A DNA stretch of 64,000 nucleotides from Acidobacteriota bacterium. Lineage in GTDB: Bacteria > Acidobacteriota > Terriglobia > Acidiferrales > UBA7541. Below are positions 61,915 through 64,000 of this stretch, one piece after another. A program made the translations under genes and the position numbers. The number at the start of each line of letters is the position of its first letter. Positions within the stretch are counted from its first letter, which is position 1. Location: positions 186,001 to 250,000 of the forward strand of contig JABCZJ010000001.1 in assembly GCA_013289715.1 (NCBI GenBank), in the 5' to 3' direction. The notes beneath the pieces are model-generated. The model made no database searches, was not told the origin of the DNA, and saw only the letters and a list, made by a program, of their open reading frames with translations.

Positions 61915-64000
61915 CTATTGCGTGGTGGAGGAGGCGAGGCGGGCGATTTCATCTAGTCGCGTGGAGGCGCGGAGCAGGGCGGCGCCTAGCGCGGCAGATT
62001 CACGGGTGAATGTGCCAGCATCCTGGCGGTCGAGGGCTTCGTTTGCGCCGGGGAGGACTTCTGCGGCGTATCCGGCGTAGGTTCCGGGGGCGTAGATGGT
62101 GTGTTTGTACCAGGTGCGGCCGGACAGGCCTTCTGGCGCTAGCAGCGCTTGTTCGACGCTTACTAGATCGCGATTCATTTCATATTGTTTAGCGGCATTG
62201 GGCGGTGCGTTCGACCATTGCTGCAACGCTTGCGATGCGTGAGCGGCGGAAGCTGTCAGTCGGGCGGCGGCGTCTGAAACTGCGGGCACATCTGCGCTGC
62301 CAATTCCCTGCTTGGCCGCGCGAGTGGCGAGATCATTTGCTGCGCGCGAAATTTCGGCGGCGTAAGCGGCGTAATCGAATGGAAGCGTATCGGATTCGTC
62401 CAACCGCAGCGCCAAGGTGCCGAGAATTTTCGCCAGCGCGACGTGAAATTCGAATGTGGGATCGCCGAATTTTTTCATCCAGTAGAAATCGTCGTACATC
62501 GAGTGGTAGACGCCGTAGTCGCCGATGAATCCGGCATCGAGCGCAGGAATTCCGGCGTGGTCGAAGAACGGACAGAAGTCCGAGCCCGCGCCCAGGGCTT
62601 CGATAGGAGCTTCTCCGGGAGCCGTGAACTTCGCGCTCGGGGGACGCGCGATGCCGCTCGGCTCTTCCTGCTGGCGCGTGGCGCGGTCCAACCAGACGTT
62701 GTAAACGCTGCGCACGTCGCGCGGGTCCTGCACTTCGCGAGTGACATCGCGCACCAGTTCTTTCAGCGACGGCGTGGCGGATGCCGTGAAATTTGGCCCG
62801 GCGACGCCGACGTCTGTGTTCAAGTATGCGACGGCTTTCGCTTGCAGCTCGGCGCGATTTGCCTCCACCCATTCGGTCGAGCCCATTAGGCCGGGCTCTT
62901 CGCCATCCCACTCGCACATCACGATAGTGCGCCGCGGCTTCCAGCCGGCGCGGACGAGTTCGCCGAAAGCACGGGCTGTTTCGAGCATGGTCGCGGTGCC
63001 GCTGCCAGGATCCACTGCGCCATAAACCCAAGCGTCGTGATGATTGCCGAGGACGACCCATTCCCCGTCGTTCGTGCCGCGCAGCTTTGCGATGACGTCG
63101 TAGAGCGTGCGTTGCTGATAATCCATCGCCAGCTTCATGTGCGCGACGGCCGCGCCAGGCCCGATGTGATAGGTAAAGGGTAAGCCGCCCTGCCATTGAC
63201 GCGGGACGTGCGGGCCGCCGAGATTTTCGAGAATCACGGAAGCGTCCTGCGAATTGATGGGCATCGTCGGAATGCGCGGAAGATTTGCGGCGTCGGCGGG
63301 GGCAAGGCGCTTGGCATTCGCGGTTGAAGCTACGCCCGGCGTGAGCGGGTCACCCGGATAAATTTGCGTGTATTCCACCGAGCCGCGCTGGATGCCGGTC
63401 ATTGGGCGCCACGGCCCGTTCGGAAACACGTCGCCCGCGACGTAGCCGTCGTCTTCGGGATCGGAATAAATAATCAGGCCGAGGGCTTTGTGCTCTTCGG
63501 CGAGTTTCGTTTTTATGCCGCGATAGCAGCCGCCGTAGCGAGCAATTGCTATTTTCCCGTCGACGCTGATTCCCAGTTTCTCGAGCTCGCGGTAATCCGC
63601 CTGCATCCCGTAGTTCACATAGACGACCGGCGCCGTGACGTCTCCCGAAGGCGAGAAGGTATTGAAGCCGACGACGATATTTTTGTCGGAGGTGTCAGGA
63701 TCCACGGCAAAGGGCTGCTCGGGAGTTGCCAGAGCCTTTTTGTCTGGCGCAATGAGTTCCAGATGGACTTCGCGCGGCTGCGCAAGCCACACGCTATAGC
63801 TGACGATATCGGCGTCGAAACCGTAGCTGCGATACTGGTCGCGCAGCCATTCCGCCACACGGTGACTGGCTTCGGTGCCGGCCATGTGCGGCTCGCTGGT
63901 GATGTGGCGCAGATTGCTTTCGGCGCGGGCGGGATCAGGGATTGCGCGCAGCTGCTGCTCAAGGGCGCGCTCGGCCGCGACATGGGCGGGCGCGAACCCG
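61915..64000 (-). CDS. PSMA-like M28 glutamate carboxypeptidase (partial)
   Basis: The gene runs off the right edge; the visible part starts GFAPAHVAAERALEQQLRAI and lacks its N-terminus. The next ATG at 63885 is internal, because residues before it (ESNLRHITSEPH) are conserved. It has a PA domain (about 90-200 from that ATG), then an M28 zinc domain with H and D in LGNHHDAWVYGAVDPGSGTA, EWDGEEPGLMGS, the metal ligand YLNTDVGVAGP and the histidine YHSMYDDFYW. A dimerisation helix bundle follows. The family removes C-terminal glutamate from peptides (PSMA/NAALADase). Function here unproven. Confidence 0.88.
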   Translation of the reverse strand, partial: GFAPAHVAAERALEQQLRAIPDPARAESNLRHITSEPHMAGTEASHRVAEWLRDQYRSYGFDADIVSYSVWLAQPREVHLELIAPDKKALATPEQPFAVDPDTSDKNIVVGFNTFSPSGDVTAPVVYVNYGMQADYRELEKLGISVDGKIAIARYGGCYRGIKTKLAEEHKALGLIIYSDPEDDGYVAGDVFPNGPWRPMTGIQRGSVEYTQIYPGDPLTPGVASTANAKRLAPADAANLPRIPTMPINSQDASVILENLGGPHVPRQWQGGLPFTYHIGPGAAVAHMKLAMDYQQRTLYDVIAKLRGTNDGEWVVLGNHHDAWVYGAVDPGSGTATMLETARAFGELVRAGWKPRRTIVMCEWDGEEPGLMGSTEWVEANRAELQAKAVAYLNTDVGVAGPNFTASATPSLKELVRDVTREVQDPRDVRSVYNVWLDRATRQQEEPSGIARPPSAKFTAPGEAPIEALGAGSDFCPFFDHAGIPALDAGFIGDYGVYHSMYDDFYWMKKFGDPTFEFHVALAKILGTLALRLDESDTLPFDYAAYAAEISRAANDLATRAAKQGIGSADVPAVSDAAARLTASAAHASQALQQWSNAPPNAAKQYEMNRDLVSVEQALLAPEGLSGRTWYKHTIYAPGTYAGYAAEVLPGANEALDRQDAGTFTRESAALGAALLRASTRLDEIARLASSTTQ

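Overview
The window looks like a chromosomal segment of an Acidobacteriota bacterium, probably class Terriglobia. This rests on lineage-typical proteins: a secreted VWFA-related protein of the acidobacterial type, a membrane Ser/Thr kinase with a TPR sensor half, two large TonB-dependent receptors with an N-terminal carboxypeptidase-regulatory-like domain, and a MoaD-MoaE fusion. The cell is Gram-negative, since the window encodes an LPS-export system (LptC/A, LptB) and an MsbA-type flippase. The DNA is GC-rich. I see no phage, transposase, CRISPR array, rRNA or tRNA. Most genes are housekeeping and only a few stretches look accessory.

Layout. 1-6.8 kb: a broken FkbM-like gene cut by the window edge, a class III aminotransferase, cysS, a small secreted protein and a membrane-anchored M28 peptidase. 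7.3-11.1 kb: smc, with an unusual insertion in its head domain. 11.2-14.2 kb: a DUF4166 / SRPBCC-DoxX pair, purC and a small Fis-type HTH protein, followed by a strong terminator. 14.5-19.5 kb: a secreted TPR-like protein, an SDR oxidoreductase, and a MarR-pirin-DoxX-nitroreductase operon with a palindromic operator candidate before marR. 19.8-29.4 kb: dcd, an HU-like protein, a site-2-type protease, an epimerase-like protein, priA, a PhyH oxygenase, an EamA transporter, a family-4 uracil-DNA glycosylase and coaBC.

29.6-38.8 kb is a dense minus-strand block in two parts. The first is lptCA-lptB-rpoN-rapZ, matching the proteobacterial lpt-rpoN-rapZ cluster but without hpf and ptsN. The second is msbA-yicC-gmk-rpoZ. 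38.9-43.0 kb holds an ECF sigma factor and its anti-sigma factor, whose periplasmic part resembles an HNH-like domain, divergent from a TonB-dependent receptor. 43.0-46.2 kb: a GAF-GGDEF diguanylate cyclase, rodZ, and a repeat-type protein that seems to start at ATT. 46.3-50.2 kb is a nucleoside salvage operon (deoA-nupC-punA-cdd). 50.3-52.7 kb is a moaDE-VWFA-suhB operon. 52.9-64 kb: the TPR kinase, an AraC regulator, a CPBP protease, a second TonB-dependent receptor and a partial PSMA-like M28 peptidase.

Two themes stand out. First, a small family of intergenic repeats recurs: a unit ending in GGCCGCTACAAATTCAACGGC-like sequence, a second unit starting AAAAGCAGATCC, and a GGGCGGGTC hairpin. 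All copies lie between genes. Second, several genes lack a normal start codon where homology and context place their N-terminus: lptC (CTG), the gene after rodZ (ATT) and perhaps the AraC gene. Automatic gene calling would truncate these.
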